Positions 26,044 to 36,370 of a DNA stretch of 64,000 nucleotides are shown piece after piece. The position numbers and the translations under genes were made by a program. Each line of letters begins with the position of its first letter. Position 1 is the stretch's first letter. Location: NCBI GenBank assembly GCA_017406925.1, contig JAFQXO010000004.1:32543-96542 (forward strand), in the 5' to 3' direction. Source of the DNA: Eubacterium sp. GTDB taxonomy: Bacteria > Bacillota > Clostridia > Lachnospirales > Lachnospiraceae. The notes under the pieces were generated by a model. The model saw nothing but the letters and a program-made list of their open reading frames with translations. It had not been told where the DNA came from and searched no databases.

Positions 26044-26097
26044 TTCATCTAGAATGAACGCATTAGCGTTCCGCTGTAGAAATGGAGGTATTTTATA

Positions 26098-26727
26098 ATG
26101 AATAAGGCTATTTTAGCTAAGAAAGTTGGAATGACTCAAGTATTCACTGATAGTGGTGAGTTAGTACCAGTAACTGTTCTTCAGGCAGGCCCATGTGTAG
26201 TAACACAGGTTAAGACTGTTGAGAACGATGGATACTCAGCACTTCAGGTTGGATTTGAGGACATCAGAGAAAAGTTAGTAAACAAACCTGAAAAGGGTGT
26301 GTTTGACAAGGCTGGAGTTTCTTGCAAGAGATATGTGAGAGAGCTCAAGTTAGAAGGAGAGTATGCAGTAGCTGATGAAATCAAGGCTGACATCTTCGAG
26401 GAAGGTGACAAAGTTGATTGTACTGCAATCGCAAAGGGAAAAGGTTTCCAGGGTGCGATTAAGAGACACGGACAGAGTAGAGGACCTATGACTCACGGTT
26501 CTAAGTACCACAGACATGCAGGTTCAAACGGTTCATGTTCATCTCCAGGTAGAGTATTCAAAGGAAAGAAGATGCCAGGTCACATGGGTGGCAATAAGGT
26601 TACTACTCAGAATCTTCAGATAGTGAAGGTTGATGCTGAGAAGAATTTAATCTTAGTAAAAGGTGCTGTACCGGGACCAAAGAAATCTTTAGTAACAATT
26701 AAAGAAACGGTTAAAGCCGGTAAGTAG
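26098..26727 (+). CDS. rplC: 50S ribosomal protein uL3
   Basis: uL3 is an early assembly protein whose loop reaches the peptidyl transferase centre. The 209-residue product starts [16 protein letters not shown] and carries the conserved central loop [21 protein letters not shown], with the usual Gln (methylated in E. coli) in HMGG/FQG context. GGAGG precedes the ATG. Second gene of the operon. Confidence 0.98.
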   Translation: MNKAILAKKVGMTQVFTDSGELVPVTVLQAGPCVVTQVKTVENDGYSALQVGFEDIREKLVNKPEKGVFDKAGVSCKRYVRELKLEGEYAVADEIKADIFEEGDKVDCTAIAKGKGFQGAIKRHGQSRGPMTHGSKYHRHAGSNGSCSSPGRVFKGKKMPGHMGGNKVTTQNLQIVKVDAEKNLILVKGAVPGPKKSLVTIKETVKAGK

Positions 26728-26749
26728 TTTTTGAAAGGAGGACAGACAG

Positions 26750-27370
26750 ATGGCAGAAGTATCTGTTTTAAATATGAAAGGAAGCGAAGTTGGCAAGATT
26801 AAGCTTAACGACGACATCTTTGGCGTAGAAATCAAAGAAAACCTCGTACACAAAGCAGTAGTTGCACAGCTCGCAAATAGCCGTCAGGGTACACAGAAGG
26901 CCAAGACACGTTCAGAAGTTCGTGGCGGTGGTAGAAAGCCTTGGAGACAGAAGGGAACTGGTCATGCTAGACAGGGTTCTATCAGATCTCCACAATGGAC
27001 AGGCGGTGGAGTGGTATTTGCTCCAACACCAAGAGATTATTCACAGAAGATGAATAAGAAAGAAAAGAGAATCGCTCTTAAGTCAGCATTGACTTCAAGA
27101 GTTCAGGAAGGAAAGTTCATCGTAGTAGACGAAATCAAGTTCGACGCTCCTAAGACAAAGGACTTCGCAGAGATGATGTCAAACTTGAAGACTGAGAAGG
27201 CATTGGTTGTCTTGAACGACAATGATGTAAACACAGTTAAGTCAGCTAGCAACATTCCTACAGTAAAGACAGCAAACACTAGCACAATCAACGTATACGA
27301 CATCTTGAAGTATGACACAGTGATCGTGACACAGGATGCTGTTAAGACTATCGAGGAGGTGTATGCATAA
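26750..27370 (+). CDS. rplD: 50S ribosomal protein uL4
   Basis: uL4 lines the narrow part of the peptide exit tunnel. In E. coli it also represses its own operon through the S10 leader. The 206-residue product has the extended tunnel loop TRSEVRGGGRKPWRQKGTG followed by HARQGS, as expected. GAAAGGAGG precedes the ATG. The stop overlaps the start of rplW (TAATG), so the two are translationally coupled. Confidence 0.97.
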   Translation: MAEVSVLNMKGSEVGKIKLNDDIFGVEIKENLVHKAVVAQLANSRQGTQKAKTRSEVRGGGRKPWRQKGTGHARQGSIRSPQWTGGGVVFAPTPRDYSQKMNKKEKRIALKSALTSRVQEGKFIVVDEIKFDAPKTKDFAEMMSNLKTEKALVVLNDNDVNTVKSASNIPTVKTANTSTINVYDILKYDTVIVTQDAVKTIEEVYA

Positions 27371-27669
27371 TGGCAGATCTCAAATATTATGACGTTATAC
27401 TTGAGCCTGTAATCACAGAGAAGAGTATGAACGCTATGGTTGATAAGAAATACACATTCTACGTACATACAGACGCTACAAAGGTTCAAATTAAAGATGC
27501 AGTTGAGAAGATGTTCGAAGGCACTAAGGTTGACAAGGTCAACACAATGAATCTTTCAGGAAAGAATCGTAGAAGAGGATACACAACAGGAAAGACAGCC
27601 GCTAAGAAAAAGGCTATCGTTCAGTTGGCAGAGGACAGCGCAGATATAGAAATCTTTGCTGGACTATAA
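27370..27669 (+). CDS. rplW: 50S ribosomal protein uL23
   Basis: uL23 surrounds the tunnel exit and is the docking point for trigger factor and SRP. The 99-residue product begins MADLKYYDVILEPVITEKS and includes NTMNLSGKNRRRG. It overlaps rplD by one base. Confidence 0.97.
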   Translation: MADLKYYDVILEPVITEKSMNAMVDKKYTFYVHTDATKVQIKDAVEKMFEGTKVDKVNTMNLSGKNRRRGYTTGKTAAKKKAIVQLAEDSADIEIFAGL

Positions 27670-27726
27670 GAATTAAGAACTATACGCACTAAAGCGTGAT
27701 GACAAAAGATTGAAAGGAGAATTGAG

Positions 27727-28569
27727 ATGGGAATTAAAACATTTAACCCATATACACCTTCTAGAAGAGCTATGACTCAGCTCGACAATGCAGAGATTAC
27801 TAAGGACACTCCAGAGAAGGCACTTACAAAGTCTCTCAAGAAGACAGCTGGTCGTAACAATCAAGGTAAAATTACAGTTAGACACCACGGTGGTGGTTCT
27901 AGAAGAAAATACAGAGTAATCGACTTTAAGAGAAACAAAGAAGATATACCTGCAATCGTAAAGAGCATTGAGTACGATCCAAACCGTACAGCTAATATCG
28001 CACTTATCTGCTATGCAGACGGCGAGAAAGCATACATCCTTGCCCCAGAGGGATTGAAGGTAGGAGATAAGCTGATGAACGGCGCTAACGCCGAGGTTAA
28101 AGTAGGAAACTGCTTGCCACTCTCAGCTATTCCAATAGGTACTGAGATTCACAACATCGAGATGTACCCAGGTAAGGGCGGACAGCTCGTTCGTGCCGCT
28201 GGCAATACAGCTCAGTTGATGGCTAAGGAAGGTAAATATGCCACACTTAGACTTCCATCAGGTGAAATGAGAATGGTACCAGTTATCAGCCGTGCTACTA
28301 TCGGTACAGTTGGTAACATCGAACACGGTCTTGTTAACATTGGTAAGGCAGGACGTAAACGTAACATGGGTATTAGACCTACCGTTCGTGGTTCTGTTAT
28401 GAACCCTAATGATCACCCACACGGTGGTGGTGAAGGACGCGCACCTATCGGTCGTCCAGGACCATGTACACCATGGGGTAAACCAGCACTTGGTTTGAAG
28501 ACTAGAAAGAAGAACAAGAAGTCAAACAACATGATTGTTAGAAGACGTGACGGAAGTAACATGAAGTAA
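27727..28569 (+). CDS. rplB: 50S ribosomal protein uL2
   Basis: uL2 is needed for subunit association and peptidyl transferase activity. The 280-residue product has [19 protein letters not shown] and the C-terminal [18 protein letters not shown] with the conserved His near the catalytic centre. It starts [14 protein letters not shown] after GAAAGGAG. A 57-nt spacer separates it from rplW, longer than most in this operon. Confidence 0.98.
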   Translation: MGIKTFNPYTPSRRAMTQLDNAEITKDTPEKALTKSLKKTAGRNNQGKITVRHHGGGSRRKYRVIDFKRNKEDIPAIVKSIEYDPNRTANIALICYADGEKAYILAPEGLKVGDKLMNGANAEVKVGNCLPLSAIPIGTEIHNIEMYPGKGGQLVRAAGNTAQLMAKEGKYATLRLPSGEMRMVPVISRATIGTVGNIEHGLVNIGKAGRKRNMGIRPTVRGSVMNPNDHPHGGGEGRAPIGRPGPCTPWGKPALGLKTRKKNKKSNNMIVRRRDGSNMK

Positions 28570-28582
28570 GGAGGTAGGAACA

Positions 28583-28861
28583 ATGGCTAGATCACTAAAA
28601 AAAGGTCCATTTGCGGATGAGAGTTTATTGAAGAAGATTGACGAGTTAAACGAAAAAGACGAGAAGTCAGTTGTTAAGACTTGGTCTAGACGCTCTACAA
28701 TTTTCCCACAGATGGTTGGACACACTATAGCAGTCCATGATGGTAGAAAACATGTGCCTGTATACATTACAGAAGACATGGTTGGAAACAAACTTGGTGA
28801 GTTTGTTGCTACCAGACAGTTTAGAGGACACAACAAGAACGAAGGAAAAACAGAAGAGTAG
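28583..28861 (+). CDS. rpsS: 30S ribosomal protein uS19
   Basis: uS19 lies in the 30S head and forms bridges to the 50S subunit. The 92-residue product begins [19 protein letters not shown] and has [20 protein letters not shown] and [11 protein letters not shown]. Start follows AAGGAGG within the tail of rplB. Confidence 0.98.
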   Translation: MARSLKKGPFADESLLKKIDELNEKDEKSVVKTWSRRSTIFPQMVGHTIAVHDGRKHVPVYITEDMVGNKLGEFVATRQFRGHNKNEGKTEE

Positions 28862-28892
28862 AGTAACCAAGATTTGAAAGGAGGTCTCATCT

Positions 28893-29279
28893 ATGGCTAA
28901 GGGACATAGAGCTCAGATAAAGAGAGAGAGAAATGCGAACAAAGATACTAGACCATCAGCTAAGTTATCTTACGCTAGAGTGTCTACACAGAAAGCTTGT
29001 TTCGTATTAGATGCCATCAGAGGCAAGGATGTAGAGACTGCTATTGGTATTCTCACATACAACCCAAGATATGCATCAAAATTAATTTTGAAGTTATTAA
29101 ACTCAGCTATTGCAAATGCTGAAAACAATAACAATATGGATAGAAGTAAATTATACATTGCAGAGTGCTACGCAGGCGCAGCACCTACAATGAAGCGCAT
29201 TAAACCACGAGCACAGGGTAGGGCTTACAGAATCTTAAAGAGAAACAGCCACATTACACTAGTGCTTGATGAAAGATAA
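28893..29279 (+). CDS. rplV: 50S ribosomal protein uL22
   Basis: uL22 spans the large subunit and its beta-hairpin lines the exit tunnel, where macrolides act. The 128-residue product has an N-terminal basic extension (MAKGHRAQIKRERNANKDT) before the core. The tunnel hairpin near MKRIKPRAQGRAYRI looks normal. GAAAGGAGG precedes the ATG. Confidence 0.97.
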   Translation: MAKGHRAQIKRERNANKDTRPSAKLSYARVSTQKACFVLDAIRGKDVETAIGILTYNPRYASKLILKLLNSAIANAENNNNMDRSKLYIAECYAGAAPTMKRIKPRAQGRAYRILKRNSHITLVLDER

Positions 29280-29294
29280 GAGAGGAGGCAAAGC

Positions 29295-29942
29295 ATGGGA
29301 CAGAAAGTTAATCCACACGGCTTAAGAGTCGGAGTTATTAAAGATTGGGATTCAAAGTGGTATGCAGAGGCAGACTTTGCAGACAACCTAGTAGAAGACC
29401 ATAAGATTAGAAAATATCTCAAGGACAGACTTTACAACACAGGTATCTCAAAGATTGAAATCGAGAGATCAACTGACAGAGTTAAAGTTAATGTTTACAC
29501 AGCTAAGCCTGGACTCGTTATCGGTAAGGGTGGCGCAGAGATAGAGAAGATTAAAGCAGAAGTTCAGAAGATGACTGACAAGAAGTTGTTCATGGACGTA
29601 AAGGACGTTAAGAGACCTGATAAGGATGCACAGCTCGTTGCTGAGAACATTGCGCAGCAGCTTGAGAACCGTATCACATTCAGAAGAGCTATGAAGTCTT
29701 GTATGTCTAGAACAATGAAGGCAGGAGCTTTGGGAATCAAGGCATCATGTGCAGGTCGTTTAGGCGGAGCAGATATGGCTCGTACAGAGTATTACAGTGA
29801 GGGAACTATTCCTCTACAGACTCTTCGTGCAGATATCGATTATGGTTTCGCTGAGGCTGATACGACTTACGGTAAGGTAGGCGTAAAGGTTTGGATCTAC
29901 AATGGTGAAATACTTCCTACAAAAGAAGGGAGTGATAAATAA
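29295..29942 (+). CDS. rpsC: 30S ribosomal protein uS3
   Basis: uS3 forms part of the mRNA entry channel and helps unwind mRNA. The 215-residue product starts [13 protein letters not shown], has the KH-domain motif [14 protein letters not shown], and ends in the S3 C-terminal domain with [12 protein letters not shown]. The stop overlaps the rplP start by one base. Confidence 0.98.
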   Translation: MGQKVNPHGLRVGVIKDWDSKWYAEADFADNLVEDHKIRKYLKDRLYNTGISKIEIERSTDRVKVNVYTAKPGLVIGKGGAEIEKIKAEVQKMTDKKLFMDVKDVKRPDKDAQLVAENIAQQLENRITFRRAMKSCMSRTMKAGALGIKASCAGRLGGADMARTEYYSEGTIPLQTLRADIDYGFAEADTTYGKVGVKVWIYNGEILPTKEGSDK

Positions 29943-30379
29943 TGTTAATGCCAAAGAGAGTTAAACATAGAAAACAATTTCGTGGTTCTATGAGAGGTAA
30001 AGCTACATCAGGTAACAAGATTACTAATGGTACACACGGTATCGTAGCAATGGAACCATGCTGGATTAAGTCTAATCAGATCGAGGCAGCTCGTATCGCT
30101 ATGACACGTTACGTGAAACGTGGTGGCCAGGTTTGGATCAAGATTTTCCCAGACAAGCCAGTTACAGCAACACCAGCCGAAACTCGAATGGGTAAAGGTA
30201 AAGGTACTGTTGAATACTGGGTGGCTGTAGTTAAACCAGGCCGTGTTCTTTTCGAAATCGGCGGTGTAACTGACGAAGAGGCCAAAGAAGCGTTGAGACT
30301 TGCTACACACAAGCTTCCACTTAAGTGTAGAATCGCATCGCGTGAAGAATTAGAAGGCGGTGATAACAGTGAAAATTAA
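29942..30379 (+). CDS. rplP: 50S ribosomal protein uL16
   Basis: uL16 sits near the A-site tRNA elbow and central protuberance. The 145-residue product is started at the overlapping ATG 29942 ([15 protein letters not shown]), the family's usual N-terminus, with GAAGGGAG 9 bases upstream. An internal ATG at 29948 is less well spaced. [18 protein letters not shown] is typical. Confidence 0.97.
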   Translation: MLMPKRVKHRKQFRGSMRGKATSGNKITNGTHGIVAMEPCWIKSNQIEAARIAMTRYVKRGGQVWIKIFPDKPVTATPAETRMGKGKGTVEYWVAVVKPGRVLFEIGGVTDEEAKEALRLATHKLPLKCRIASREELEGGDNSEN

Positions 30380-30578
30380 GACATATGTAGAAGATTTGAA
30401 AGCAAAATCAGCTACAGAGCTTGAAGAAGAATTAGTAGCTGCTAAGAAGGAACTTTTCAATTTAAGATTCCAAAACGCAACAAACCAGTTAGATAACACA
30501 AGCAGAATCAAAGAAGTTCGCAAGAACATTGCCAGAATTCAGACTATTATAGTTGAGAAGGCAAACGCTGCGGAATAG
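30369..30578 (+). CDS. rpmC: 50S ribosomal protein uL29
   Basis: uL29 is a small helical protein near the tunnel exit beside uL23. I chose GTG 30369 ([15 protein letters not shown], 69 residues), preceded by AAGGCGGTG. An in-frame GTG at 30360 gives three extra residues and cannot be fully excluded. The gene overlaps rplP by 11 bases, indicating tight coupling. [20 protein letters not shown] is the conserved core. Confidence 0.93.
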   Translation: MKIKTYVEDLKAKSATELEEELVAAKKELFNLRFQNATNQLDNTSRIKEVRKNIARIQTIIVEKANAAE

Positions 30579-30600
30579 TTTTTTGAAAGGAGATATTGTT

Positions 30601-30855
30601 GTGGATAGAAATTTAAGAAAGACACGTACAGGTAAAGTTACAAGCGACAAGATGGATAAGACTATCGTAGTTGCTATCGAGGATCATGTTAAGCATCCTT
30701 TGTATAACAAGATCATCAAGAGAACTTACAAACTTAAGGCTCACGATGAGGAAAACCAGTGCGGTATCGGAGATACAGTAAAAGTTATGGAGACAAGACC
30801 GCTATCTAAGGATAAGAGATGGAGACTTGTCGAGATTATTGAAAAGGCTAAATAA
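30601..30855 (+). CDS. rpsQ: 30S ribosomal protein uS17
   Basis: uS17 is a primary 16S rRNA binder of the 30S body. The start is GTG 30601 ([21 protein letters not shown]), 8 bases after GAAAGGAG; the frame is open upstream into rpmC but that part is not uS17-like. 84 residues, with [20 protein letters not shown] and [18 protein letters not shown]. Confidence 0.95.
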   Translation: MDRNLRKTRTGKVTSDKMDKTIVVAIEDHVKHPLYNKIIKRTYKLKAHDEENQCGIGDTVKVMETRPLSKDKRWRLVEIIEKAK

Positions 30856-30885
30856 AGTCTTTGTTGGAATTAAGGAGGAAACAGC

Positions 30886-31254
30886 ATGATTCAACAGGAA
30901 AGTAGACTTAACGTAGCTGATAATACAGGCGCTAAAGAATTGCTTACTATCAGAGTGTTGGGCGGATCTACTAGAAGATATGCTAATATCGGTGATATAG
31001 TTGTCGCTACTGTAAAGGATGCTACACCAGGTGGTGAAGTAAAGAAGGGCGACATTGTAAGAGCTGTAGTAGTTCGTACTGTTAAGGGTATGCGTCGTAA
31101 AGATGGTTCATACATCAAGTTCGACGAGAATGCCGCTGTAATACTAGGCGAAGATCTAGCACCTAGAGGAACTCGTATTTTTGGACCAGTTGCAAGAGAA
31201 TTGAGAGATAAGCAGTTTATGCGAATCGTATCACTTGCACCTGAGGTATTATAG
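30886..31254 (+). CDS. rplN: 50S ribosomal protein uL14
   Basis: uL14 forms an intersubunit bridge and binds the silencing factor RsfS. The 122-residue product begins [19 protein letters not shown] and has [18 protein letters not shown] and [20 protein letters not shown] precedes the ATG. Confidence 0.98.
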   Translation: MIQQESRLNVADNTGAKELLTIRVLGGSTRRYANIGDIVVATVKDATPGGEVKKGDIVRAVVVRTVKGMRRKDGSYIKFDENAAVILGEDLAPRGTRIFGPVARELRDKQFMRIVSLAPEVL

Positions 31255-31265
31255 GAGGTGTTAGT

Positions 31266-31577
31266 ATGTCAGCTATGAAAATAAAGAAGGGCGATACAGT
31301 TAAAGTAATCGCTGGAAAAGACAAAGGTAAAGAAGGTAAAGTTACCGCAGTTGACCCAAAGAACAACGCAGTTAAGGTTGAGGGCGTTAACATGCACACA
31401 AAGCATATGAAGCCAAACGCTGATAACCAGAACGGCGGAATTGTCTCACAGGAAGGACCTATCGATGCATCTAACGTTATGGTAGTTGTCAAGGGTGAAG
31501 TTACCAGAGTTGGATACAAAGTAGAAGACGGTAAGAAAGTTCGCATCGCCAAGAAGACTGGCGAAGTGCTTGATTAA
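31266..31577 (+). CDS. rplX: 50S ribosomal protein uL24
   Basis: uL24 initiates 50S assembly at the 5' end of 23S rRNA. The 103-residue product has the KOW motif [20 protein letters not shown] and the conserved [19 protein letters not shown]. It starts 11 bases after rplN with TAGGAGG overlapping the rplN stop. Confidence 0.98.
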   Translation: MSAMKIKKGDTVKVIAGKDKGKEGKVTAVDPKNNAVKVEGVNMHTKHMKPNADNQNGGIVSQEGPIDASNVMVVVKGEVTRVGYKVEDGKKVRIAKKTGEVLD

Positions 31578-31594
31578 GAAGGGAGGTCCATAAA

Positions 31595-32137
31595 GTGAGT
31601 AGACTTAAAGAAAATTATTTGAACGAAATCAGGGATGAAATGAAGAAGAAGTTCGAATACAAAAACGACATGGAAATCCCTAAGATTGAAAAAATAGTTG
31701 TCAACATGGCTGTTGGCGAAGCCAAGGAGAATGCCAAGGTTCTTGATTCTGCAGTAGCAGATCTTGAGACTATCACAGGTCAGAAGGCCGTGATCGCAAA
31801 GGCGAAGCATTCAGTAGCTAACTTCAAGTTGAGAGAAGGACAGCCTATCGGATGTAAAGTTACACTCAGAGGTGAGAAGATGTATGAGTTCTTAGACAGA
31901 CTTGTAAACCTTGCACTCCCTCGTGTACGTGACTTTAGAGGAGTTAATCCAAACGCATTCGACGGAAGAGGAAACTATGCACTCGGTATCAAAGAGCAGA
32001 TTATTTTCCCAGAGATCGAATACGATAAGGTTGACAAAGTTAGAGGTATGGACGTAATCATCGTTACTACAGCTAACACAGATGAAGAAGCTCGTGAATT
32101 ATTGGCATTGTTTAATATGCCATTCGCAAATAATTAG
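31595..32137 (+). CDS. rplE: 50S ribosomal protein uL5
   Basis: uL5 binds 5S rRNA and contacts P-site tRNA in the central protuberance. The 180-residue product starts at GTG 31595 ([16 protein letters not shown]), 8-9 bases after [36 protein letters not shown] and [15 protein letters not shown] are conserved. Confidence 0.97.
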   Translation: MSRLKENYLNEIRDEMKKKFEYKNDMEIPKIEKIVVNMAVGEAKENAKVLDSAVADLETITGQKAVIAKAKHSVANFKLREGQPIGCKVTLRGEKMYEFLDRLVNLALPRVRDFRGVNPNAFDGRGNYALGIKEQIIFPEIEYDKVDKVRGMDVIIVTTANTDEEARELLALFNMPFANN

Positions 32138-32148
32138 GAGGTATATCC

Positions 32149-32334
32149 ATGGCTAAAACTGCTATGAAACAAAAACAGCAAAAAAAGGCTAAGTTCTCTA
32201 CACAGGAATACAATCGTTGTAGAATCTGTGGTCGTCCACATGCATACCTTAGAAAGTATGGTGTATGCAGAATTTGCTTCCGCGAATTAGCATATAAGGG
32301 ACAGATACCAGGTGTGAAGAAAGCCAGCTGGTAA
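32149..32334 (+). CDS. rpsN: 30S ribosomal protein uS14, zinc-binding form
   Basis: This is a 61-residue type Z uS14 with four cysteines, Cys24, Cys27, Cys40 and Cys43, in CRIC...CRIC arrangement that bind zinc. It helps assemble the 30S head. Many Firmicutes keep a second zinc-free copy for zinc starvation; none is seen in this window. TAGGAGG precedes the ATG. Confidence 0.98.
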   Translation: MAKTAMKQKQQKKAKFSTQEYNRCRICGRPHAYLRKYGVCRICFRELAYKGQIPGVKKASW

Positions 32335-32362
32335 GAGAAAGATTTGAAGGAGGAAATAAACT

Positions 32363-32764
32363 ATGACTATGAGTGATCCAATTGCAGATATGCTTACTCG
32401 AGTACGTAATGCAAATACTGCTAAACATGATACTGTAGATGTTCCTGCATCAAAGATGAAGATAGCTATTGCTGACATCCTTGAAAAAGAAGGATACATT
32501 ACAGCTTATGAAGTTGTAGAAGAAGGAAACTTTAAGAATATCAGAATCACAATGAAGTATGGTAAAGATAAAGATGAGAAAGTTATCACAGGCTTGAAGA
32601 AGATTTCTAAGCCTGGACTTAGAGTGTACGCAGGTAAGGACGAGCTTCCAAAGGTTCTCGGCGGACTTGGCGTAGCCATCATCTCTACTAACAAAGGTGT
32701 GATTACAGATAGAGAAGCTAGAAAGCAAAATGTAGGTGGAGAAGTACTTGCATTTGTTTGGTAA
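32363..32764 (+). CDS. rpsH: 30S ribosomal protein uS8
   Basis: uS8 is a primary 16S rRNA binder in the platform. In E. coli it is the translational repressor of the spc operon. The 133-residue product begins [17 protein letters not shown] and ends GGEVLAFVW with the conserved [21 protein letters not shown] precedes the ATG. Confidence 0.98.
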   Translation: MTMSDPIADMLTRVRNANTAKHDTVDVPASKMKIAIADILEKEGYITAYEVVEEGNFKNIRITMKYGKDKDEKVITGLKKISKPGLRVYAGKDELPKVLGGLGVAIISTNKGVITDREARKQNVGGEVLAFVW

Positions 32765-32785
32765 TTTAAAAGGAGGAACGGCGAA

Positions 32786-33340
32786 ATGTCACGAATTGGA
32801 AAAATGCCTATCGCTATACCTGCAGACGTAACAGTAGATATAGCAGAAAATAATAAGGTGACTGTCAAAGGCCCAAAGGGTGAGCTCGTAAGAGTATTGC
32901 CGGAGGCAATGACGATTGAAAAAGACGGTGATAACATCGTTGTAACTAGACCAAACGACCTCAAGAAGAACCGTGCACTTCACGGACTTACAAGATCATT
33001 GATCAATAACATGGTTATTGGCGTGGTTGAGGGATACCAGAAGGTACTCGAGGTTAATGGCGTAGGTTACAGAGCACAGAAACAAGGTAAGAAACTAGTC
33101 CTTTCACTTGGATATTCACATCCTGTTGAGATGGAAGACCCAGAGGGTATCGAGACTGAAGTAGACGGACAGGATAAGATTATCGTAAAGGGAATTGATA
33201 AAGAGAAAGTCGGCCAGTATGCAGCTGAGATCCGTACTAAGAGATTGCCAGAGCCATATAAGGGCAAGGGTATCAAGTACGAGGATGAGCATATCAGACG
33301 TAAGGATGGTAAAGCTGGTAAGACTGCAGCAGCAGAATAA
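32786..33340 (+). CDS. rplF: 50S ribosomal protein uL6
   Basis: uL6 lies near the sarcin-ricin loop and factor-binding site. The 184-residue product starts [15 protein letters not shown], with [20 protein letters not shown] and the C-terminal [14 protein letters not shown](K)[21 protein letters not shown] precedes the ATG. Confidence 0.98.
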   Translation: MSRIGKMPIAIPADVTVDIAENNKVTVKGPKGELVRVLPEAMTIEKDGDNIVVTRPNDLKKNRALHGLTRSLINNMVIGVVEGYQKVLEVNGVGYRAQKQGKKLVLSLGYSHPVEMEDPEGIETEVDGQDKIIVKGIDKEKVGQYAAEIRTKRLPEPYKGKGIKYEDEHIRRKDGKAGKTAAAE

Positions 33341-33355
33341 TAAAGGAGTGTAGTT

Positions 33356-33724
33356 ATGATTAAGAAAAGATCTAGAAGCGAAGTTCGCGCTAAGAAGCAT
33401 AGAAGACTTCGTAACAAACTAGCAGGTACAACAGAGTGCCCACGTTTAACAGTTTTCAGAAGTAATAATCATGTATATGCTCAGATTATTGACGATTCAG
33501 TTGCTAAGACTCTCGTAGCCGCATCTACTAACGAAGAAGATGTTAAGAAGGCTGTTGAGAAGACTAACAACATCGACGCTGCAGCATATGTAGGCAAGGT
33601 TATTGCCGAGAGAGCAACAGCTAACGGTATCAAGGAAGTCGTATTCGACAGAAGCGGTTTCGTATACCAAGGTAAGGTTAAGGCATTAGCAGAAGCAGCT
33701 CGTGAAGCTGGTCTGGAATTTTAG
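33356..33724 (+). CDS. rplR: 50S ribosomal protein uL18
   Basis: uL18 binds 5S rRNA with uL5. The 122-residue product has the basic N-terminus [38 protein letters not shown] and the end [27 protein letters not shown] precedes the ATG. Confidence 0.98.
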   Translation: MIKKRSRSEVRAKKHRRLRNKLAGTTECPRLTVFRSNNHVYAQIIDDSVAKTLVAASTNEEDVKKAVEKTNNIDAAAYVGKVIAERATANGIKEVVFDRSGFVYQGKVKALAEAAREAGLEF

Positions 33725-33739
33725 TTGAGGAGGTAACAC

Positions 33740-34249
33740 ATGAGACGTGAATCAATTGACGCAAGTCAGTTAGAATTAGAAGAAACAGTAGTGTCAATCA
33801 AACGTGTTACTAAGGTAGTAAAGGGTGGACGTAATATGCGTTTCGCAGCTTTAGTAGTAGTTGGTGACAAAAACGGACACGTTGGTGCAGGCTTAGGTAA
33901 AGCAGCTGAAATTCCTGAGGCTATCCGCAAGGGTAAAGAGGATGCTATGAAGAGCCTTATCAATGTACCTATAGATGAGAACAAGAGTATTCCATATGAT
34001 ATTATTGGTAAGTTTGGCGGAGCCAATGTTCTTTTGAAGAAGGCTCCAGAAGGTACTGGTGTTATCGCCGGTGGTCCTGCACGTAGTGTAGTTGAGCTTG
34101 CCGGTATCAGTAATATTCGTACAAAGTCTTTAGGTTCAAACAACAAGCAGAACGTAGTTCTTGCTACAATTGAAGGATTGGCTGCATTGAAGACTCCAGA
34201 GGAAGTAGCCTCACTTCGCGGTAAAACTGTAGAAGAGATTTTAGGCTAA
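33740..34249 (+). CDS. rpsE: 30S ribosomal protein uS5
   Basis: uS5 acts with uS3 and uS4 at the mRNA entry and in decoding fidelity. The 169-residue product has the dsRBD-like stretch [20 protein letters not shown], the [20 protein letters not shown] loop and [24 protein letters not shown] precedes the ATG. Confidence 0.98.
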   Translation: MRRESIDASQLELEETVVSIKRVTKVVKGGRNMRFAALVVVGDKNGHVGAGLGKAAEIPEAIRKGKEDAMKSLINVPIDENKSIPYDIIGKFGGANVLLKKAPEGTGVIAGGPARSVVELAGISNIRTKSLGSNNKQNVVLATIEGLAALKTPEEVASLRGKTVEEILG

Positions 34250-34262
34250 GGAGGTAGTAACA

Positions 34263-34445
34263 ATGGCAGATAAGTTAAAAATTACTTTAGTTAAATCAAC
34301 AATTGGAGCAGTTCCAAAGAATAAAAAGACTGTAGAAGCTTTAGGTTTAAATAAGCTTCACAAGACAGTTGAAATGCCTGACAATCCTGCAGTCAGAGGA
34401 ATGATTCAGAAAGTTAGACATTTAGTAAAAGTAGAAGAAGTTTAA
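34263..34445 (+). CDS. rpmD: 50S ribosomal protein uL30
   Basis: This is a small 60-residue 50S protein with [20 protein letters not shown] and [20 protein letters not shown], both characteristic. AAGGAGG overlaps the end of rpsE, 13 bases before this start. Confidence 0.98.
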   Translation: MADKLKITLVKSTIGAVPKNKKTVEALGLNKLHKTVEMPDNPAVRGMIQKVRHLVKVEEV

Positions 34446-34459
34446 AGGGAGGTGCGACA

Positions 34460-34900
34460 ATGGATTTATCGAATTTAAAGCCAGCAGAAGGCTCAAAGCA
34501 TAGTGATAATTTCAGAAGAGGTCGTGGTCATGGTTCTGGAAACGGTAAGACAGCCGGAAAAGGACACAAGGGACAGAAAGCTCGTTCAGGAAGTCCTAGA
34601 CCAGGATTCGAAGGTGGTCAGATGCCACTTTACAGACGTATCCCTAAGAGAGGATTTACTAACGTTAATACAAAGGATATCGTTGCTATTAACGTTTCAG
34701 CACTAGATAGATTTGATGACGGAGCTACAGTTGACGTAGCAGCACTATTGGAGGCAGGTGTTATCAAGAATGCTAGAGATGGAGTAAAGATCTTAGGCAA
34801 CGGCGAGATTTCGAAAAAACTCACTGTAAAAGTTAACGCATTTAGCGAGACAGCTAAATCAAAGATTGAAGCCGCAGGCGGAAGTTGCGAGGTGATCTAA
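34460..34900 (+). CDS. rplO: 50S ribosomal protein uL15
   Basis: uL15 is a late-assembly protein with a long basic N-terminal extension that penetrates 23S rRNA. The 146-residue product has [20 protein letters not shown] and [18 protein letters not shown]. The stop is one base before the secY start, so secY translation is probably coupled. Confidence 0.98.
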   Translation: MDLSNLKPAEGSKHSDNFRRGRGHGSGNGKTAGKGHKGQKARSGSPRPGFEGGQMPLYRRIPKRGFTNVNTKDIVAINVSALDRFDDGATVDVAALLEAGVIKNARDGVKILGNGEISKKLTVKVNAFSETAKSKIEAAGGSCEVI

Positions 34901-34901
34901 T

Positions 34902-36284
34902 ATGTTAGAAACCTTAAGAAAAGCAATTAAAATCAAAGAAATTAGAAAAAGATTGTATTATACATTCTTTATGATGGTTGTTGTAAGATTGGGATGTCAG
35001 ATAGCTATCCCATTCTTGAACGGTGACATATTCAATCAGATTTTCAAACCACAAAGCGCCACAGGTGCTACAAAAGACGTTTTGAATTTCTTCAATATGT
35101 TCACAGGTGGTTCCATGGAAAAGATGTCAATATTCGCTTTGAACATCACACCATACATCACATCATCCATCATCATGCAGCTTCTTACTATCGCTATTCC
35201 TAAACTGGATGAAATCCAGAAAGATGGAGAAGAGGGTAGAAAGAAGATTGCAGAGATTACTAGATACCTAACAGTAGGTTTGGCTATTATTGAGTCAACT
35301 GCTATGTTGATTGGTTTCAACAACTCAGGTTATCTAATCCCAGATGGATTCAAAGCGATTCCAGCATGGGGAGTTATCGTACTCGGTGTACTAGCTATGA
35401 CAGCTGGTTCAGCAGTACTTATGTGGATTGGTGAGCAGATCACTGAAAAGGGAATCGGAAACGGTATCTCTATCGTACTTACTATCAACATCATCCAGGG
35501 TATGCCAGCTACTATTGGAAACCTTTACACTCAGTACTGGAGTCCATATATCAAGGCTGTACAGTCTGGAAAGAAGACAACAGCATTTAACGAATCAATA
35601 GGTTTCGTATTATTGGCAACTGCAATTATCACAGCAGTTATCATCCTGTTAGTTTCGTTGGTAGTTATACTGCAAGGAGCGACAAGAAAGATTGGCGTTC
35701 AGATGTCGCAGAAGGTTCAAGGTCGTAGACAGGTTGGTGGACAGCAGTCAAGCATTCCACTTCGTGTCAATACCGCAGGTGTAATCCCTGTCATCTTCGC
35801 ATCATCACTTATGCAGTTCCCAGTGGTTATTGCTACGTTCTTAAGCGGAGGTAAGACACCAGAATGGTCTAACTACCTCACACAGTCAAGCTGGTTGAAG
35901 GCACCATGGCATTACTCAATCGGATTTATAGTATATTTGTTACTTATCATATTCTTTGCATATTTCTACACATCAATCACATTCAACCCACGTGAGGTGG
36001 CGAAGAACTTGAATGATCGTGGTGGATTTATCCCAGGAATCAGAAGTGGTAAGCCAACAGTTGAGTATTTGACACACATTTTGAACTACATTATTTTGAT
36101 CGGTGCTATTGGACTCTGTATCGTATCAATCATCCCTATCGCGGGTGGTAGTATCTCAGGTGTTCAGCTAGGATTTGGTGGCACATCAATCATCATTATC
36201 GTAGGTGTTATCCTTGAGACATTAGAGACTCTCAAGTCTATGGTATCAGAGCACAATTACAGCACAGTAAGAGGTATATTCTAG
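34902..36284 (+). CDS. secY: Protein translocase channel subunit SecY
   Basis: SecY is the 10-TM channel for export and membrane insertion. The 460-residue product has the plug and TM2 region NMFTGGSMEKMSIFALNITP, YITSSIIMQLL, and the cytoplasmic loop RKIGVQMSQKVQGRRQVGGQ. RKIAEITRYLTV and the C-terminal TM10 are as expected. It starts one base after rplO; GAGGTG in the rplO end serves as ribosome site. Confidence 0.97.
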   Translation: MLETLRKAIKIKEIRKRLYYTFFMMVVVRLGCQIAIPFLNGDIFNQIFKPQSATGATKDVLNFFNMFTGGSMEKMSIFALNITPYITSSIIMQLLTIAIPKLDEIQKDGEEGRKKIAEITRYLTVGLAIIESTAMLIGFNNSGYLIPDGFKAIPAWGVIVLGVLAMTAGSAVLMWIGEQITEKGIGNGISIVLTINIIQGMPATIGNLYTQYWSPYIKAVQSGKKTTAFNESIGFVLLATAIITAVIILLVSLVVILQGATRKIGVQMSQKVQGRRQVGGQQSSIPLRVNTAGVIPVIFASSLMQFPVVIATFLSGGKTPEWSNYLTQSSWLKAPWHYSIGFIVYLLLIIFFAYFYTSITFNPREVAKNLNDRGGFIPGIRSGKPTVEYLTHILNYIILIGAIGLCIVSIIPIAGGSISGVQLGFGGTSIIIIVGVILETLETLKSMVSEHNYSTVRGIF

Positions 36285-36345
36285 TTGCCCCTTGGGCAAT
36301 TTATATGGAAACGGAAAGGAAAGAGGCTTTCTCTTTTCTTTCCAC
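36285..36345 (+). promoter_or_regulatory. Two hairpins between secY and adk
   Basis: TTGCCC-CTT-GGGCAA (36285-36299) starts immediately after the secY stop codon. A 13-bp hairpin follows, GGAAAGGAAAGAG (36313-36325) with CTCTTTTCTTTCC (36331-36343). There is no long T run, so partial attenuation or RNA processing is more likely than full termination. Confidence 0.5.
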
Positions 36346-36370
36346 TTTTCATTGTTAAGAGGAGAGAAGA

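Noticed and set aside
30553-30600. Upstream start for rpsQ inside rpmC
   Set aside because: The residues are not uS17-like and GTG 30601 has a well-placed GAAAGGAG.
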